Shown here: in pieces, positions 4,991-6,777 of the stretch
Layout: the number at the start of each line of letters is the position of its first letter
Position numbering within the stretch: the stretch's first letter is position 1
Assembly: GCA_903920415.1 (NCBI GenBank)
Contig: CAIXMD010000383.1
Location: forward strand, 1-6,777
Reading direction: 5' to 3'
DNA length: 6,777 bases
DNA from: an uncultured Desulfomonile sp.
GTDB taxonomy: Bacteria; Desulfobacterota; Desulfomonilia; Desulfomonilales; Desulfomonilaceae
Notes under the pieces: generated by a model
Told to the model about the DNA's origin: nothing
Seen by the model: the letters and a program-made list of their open reading frames with translations, nothing else
Databases searched by the model: none
Translations under genes and position numbers: made by a program

Positions 4991-6777
4991 TCACCCGAGG
5001 ATCTCGATCTCCCCGCTCGAACCATCTATTTTTATCCTTTGGCCGGTCTTGAGTCTGGATGTTGCCGAACCCGTTCCAACAATAGCTGGAAGGCCGTACT
5101 CACGACACACGATTGCGGCATGACACATGATTCCGCCAACGTCGGTGACGACTGCCTTGATTCTCTGAAATGCCGGCGCCCAGCTCGGAGAAGTTGTAGG
5201 AGCTACAAGGATCTCACCTTCTTGAAGTTCTCCTATATCCTTGACGGTGCGGCAAACTCGGACCGTTCCCTCTACCACTCCTGGTGATCCAGGGAATCCA
5301 ATAATCTTGGCCAGATCGCCCTCTGTTATAGTTTTGAGCCGTGCCCACTGAGACATTGACTCTGAAGTGATACCCCATAACACTATGGTAAAAGGCTCGC
5401 TGATGGTCTCCGGTACTTGCCCCATGGCATCCGGGGGAGTCCACTCCCTAAATTTCTCCATAACCTGTTTCCGCCAGGCGACCTCTTTGGGCCATACGAG
5501 AGGTCCTCTGGGATTGCTGCCTGTAGCCCACCCTGTAACGACATCCCACAAAGCGTCTTTGATCTCGGAGCGTTTCAGGTACCACACGTCCTCCACATCC
5601 TGGATAAATTTGAAATCCACGAGGATCTTAGCCACCTCACGGACTTTATTCCAGAACAGGCTATGGAACCAATGTTCGACATAAAAAAGGTGATTCTCCA
5701 CGTACGGGAATACTGTCCGAGCAGTTCCCAACATCTGGTCGAAAGTCTGCAAATCCCCTTCTGATTTTAGCAGGGCGCGGTATTCGGTACTCAACCTTTC
5801 CCTTTCAGCTCTTATGCTCGCAGTGGGCCTGCCGATGCTTTCTCCTTTGCGTAGCTTCTCAATGTAAATGCCCATTGCTGACAACGGCACATCTAGGTCA
5901 TCGTTCCAGGATCGGTCGTGGTGATACCAGCCTGTTCCGGTTGAAACATGGAACCATGGCTCTCGAGCAGCATTAAGAGCTTCGAGCCATTTCTTGCCGT
6001 TTTCCGACGCTTCCATCCCCTTAAACACTGAAGCGGCGTCACCTTTCATCGCGATCTCGTCAACTCCCAGATCTATGGCTAGCTTTGCAAGTTTTTTCAG
6101 CTCCTCATCCGGTTGATAAATAATGACATCTATCCCTCCCACCATCTGCGTCACCTTTTGCAGAGGGATGTCGGGAAATGCCTTTTGACAGAAATCAACA
6201 AAGACCACGTAAGCTGCGTAACCGAGGTTCAAGAACTCGAAGTGGTATTGCCAGGCCAATATGCCGAGATCAATGAGGTCATCATAGGCACGCAGGAGCT
6301 TATAACCAGAGGAAATACCAAGGCCCTCGGTTACAACTGATTCATCTTCCATCTCCGGGAGAGTTGGAATCTCAAGATCGGCAAGCTTTTTAATAACATT
6401 GCGCATCTTAGCTTCCCACTGATCATGGAGTCGGTCCCAATTCTGGAAGTAGTAACCAGCCCTTTTCATGAACAGTTCCGCTCTCTTGGGGATCTCTTGC
6501 GGGTCCGCTACCGGTAGAGGCGTTATGTATATATAACCGTTATGAATGCGGTGATCGATCCCCATGGCAGGAGGGACTATGAATATCCTGGTATTGAACT
6601 GAGACAGCGCCAGGAACCATGCTTCGTCCCAAATAATGTCAAAGGGATACATTGGTTCGGGATAGTGCAGTCCGTCATAGAACCAGAACATGCCCTCTTC
6701 ATACTTTTTGCGTTCCGGGTCTTCGGTGCTGAACTGATAATGGTACGGATACATCCGTTCCCACCCTTCGGTTCCAG
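4991..6777 (-). CDS. PpsA-like phenylphosphate synthase subunit (PEP-utilising, phosphohistidine domain), 5' end uncertain
   Basis: Likely the catalytic phosphotransfer subunit of a split dikinase. In the Thauera aromatica phenylphosphate synthase, PpsA takes phosphate from ATP bound to PpsB onto a histidine and passes it to phenol. Residue numbers count from the Met at 6754 (587 codons). The C-terminal domain, about 485-587, is the PEP-utilising swivelling domain, with the signature GGIMCHAAIV at 540-549. H545 is the predicted phosphorylated histidine, followed by the usual REYGLPAIVG. Residues 1-480 form a large, mostly helical, Trp/Tyr-rich region typical of PpsA-like and rifampin-phosphotransferase-like middle domains, where the acceptor should bind. 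No ATP-grasp domain is present; the next gene supplies it. Start: the ATG at 6754 has only a weak GGGTGGG upstream. The frame stays open to the window edge, reading GTEGWER, which looks like conserved coding sequence, so translation probably begins outside. Family call is firm; phenol as substrate is inferred. Confidence 0.85.
   Translation of the reverse strand, partial: GTEGWERMYPYHYQFSTEDPERKKYEEGMFWFYDGLHYPEPMYPFDIIWDEAWFLALSQFNTRIFIVPPAMGIDHRIHNGYIYITPLPVADPQEIPKRAELFMKRAGYYFQNWDRLHDQWEAKMRNVIKKLADLEIPTLPEMEDESVVTEGLGISSGYKLLRAYDDLIDLGILAWQYHFEFLNLGYAAYVVFVDFCQKAFPDIPLQKVTQMVGGIDVIIYQPDEELKKLAKLAIDLGVDEIAMKGDAASVFKGMEASENGKKWLEALNAAREPWFHVSTGTGWYHHDRSWNDDLDVPLSAMGIYIEKLRKGESIGRPTASIRAERERLSTEYRALLKSEGDLQTFDQMLGTARTVFPYVENHLFYVEHWFHSLFWNKVREVAKILVDFKFIQDVEDVWYLKRSEIKDALWDVVTGWATGSNPRGPLVWPKEVAWRKQVMEKFREWTPPDAMGQVPETISEPFTIVLWGITSESMSQWARLKTITEGDLAKIIGFPGSPGVVEGTVRVCRTVKDIGELQEGEILVAPTTSPSWAPAFQRIKAVVTDVGGIMCHAAIVCREYGLPAIVGTGSATSRLKTGQRIKIDGSSGEIEILG

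Noticed and set aside
3881..6777. A single PEP synthase gene broken by a frameshift
   Set aside because: The order is reversed relative to PEP synthase (the phosphohistidine protein comes first), each part has its own start and stop, and the middle domain matches PpsA-like proteins and not the PEP-binding barrel of PEP synthase.

Overview
The window holds five genes, all on the minus strand and all reading from the right end (about 6777) towards position 1. They are tightly packed: spacers are 30, 34 and 262 bases, and the last two genes overlap by one base. No RNA gene, mobile element, CRISPR array, transposase or plus-strand gene can be supported. Balanced base composition and an anaerobic aromatic-type gene set would fit a sulfate-reducing or syntrophic Desulfobacterota-like bacterium, or another anaerobe that degrades phenolics. 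This assignment is an inference and is weak, because no taxonomic marker is present.

Layout in transcription order. (1) 6777-4991: a PpsA-like protein carrying the PEP-synthase-type swivelling phosphohistidine domain, with its 5' end at or beyond the window edge. (2) 4960-3881: a PpsB-like protein, the free-standing ATP/pyruvate-binding domain of PEP synthase. (3) 3846-2407: a UbiD-family prenylated-FMN decarboxylase/carboxylase with all the expected cofactor, metal and catalytic positions. (4) 2144-486: an ANL-superfamily acyl/aryl acid adenylating ligase. (5) 486-1: the N-terminal 162 residues of a Tm-1-like (UPF0261) ATP-binding protein that runs off the window.

Genes 1 to 3 resemble the first steps of anaerobic phenol degradation as known from Thauera aromatica. 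There, phenylphosphate synthase (PpsA plus PpsB) uses ATP to phosphorylate the phenolic hydroxyl through a phosphohistidine, and a UbiD-type phenylphosphate carboxylase then replaces the phosphate-activated position with a carboxylate. Gene 4 could make the CoA thioester of the resulting hydroxyaryl acid. The reading is therefore a 'phosphorylate, carboxylate, activate' operon for phenol or a related phenolic. The true substrate cannot be read from the sequence.

The set is leaner than the Thauera one: there is one UbiD protein, and no PpsC (CBS-domain) protein, no small Ppc subunits and no UbiX in view. A Tm-1-like protein of unknown role is translationally coupled to the ligase. Two hairpins stand out: a perfect 9-bp inverted repeat in the ligase leader, and an AT-rich nested hairpin that places the ribosome binding site of the UbiD gene in its loop. 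No promoter is visible, so the main promoter probably lies upstream of position 6777.
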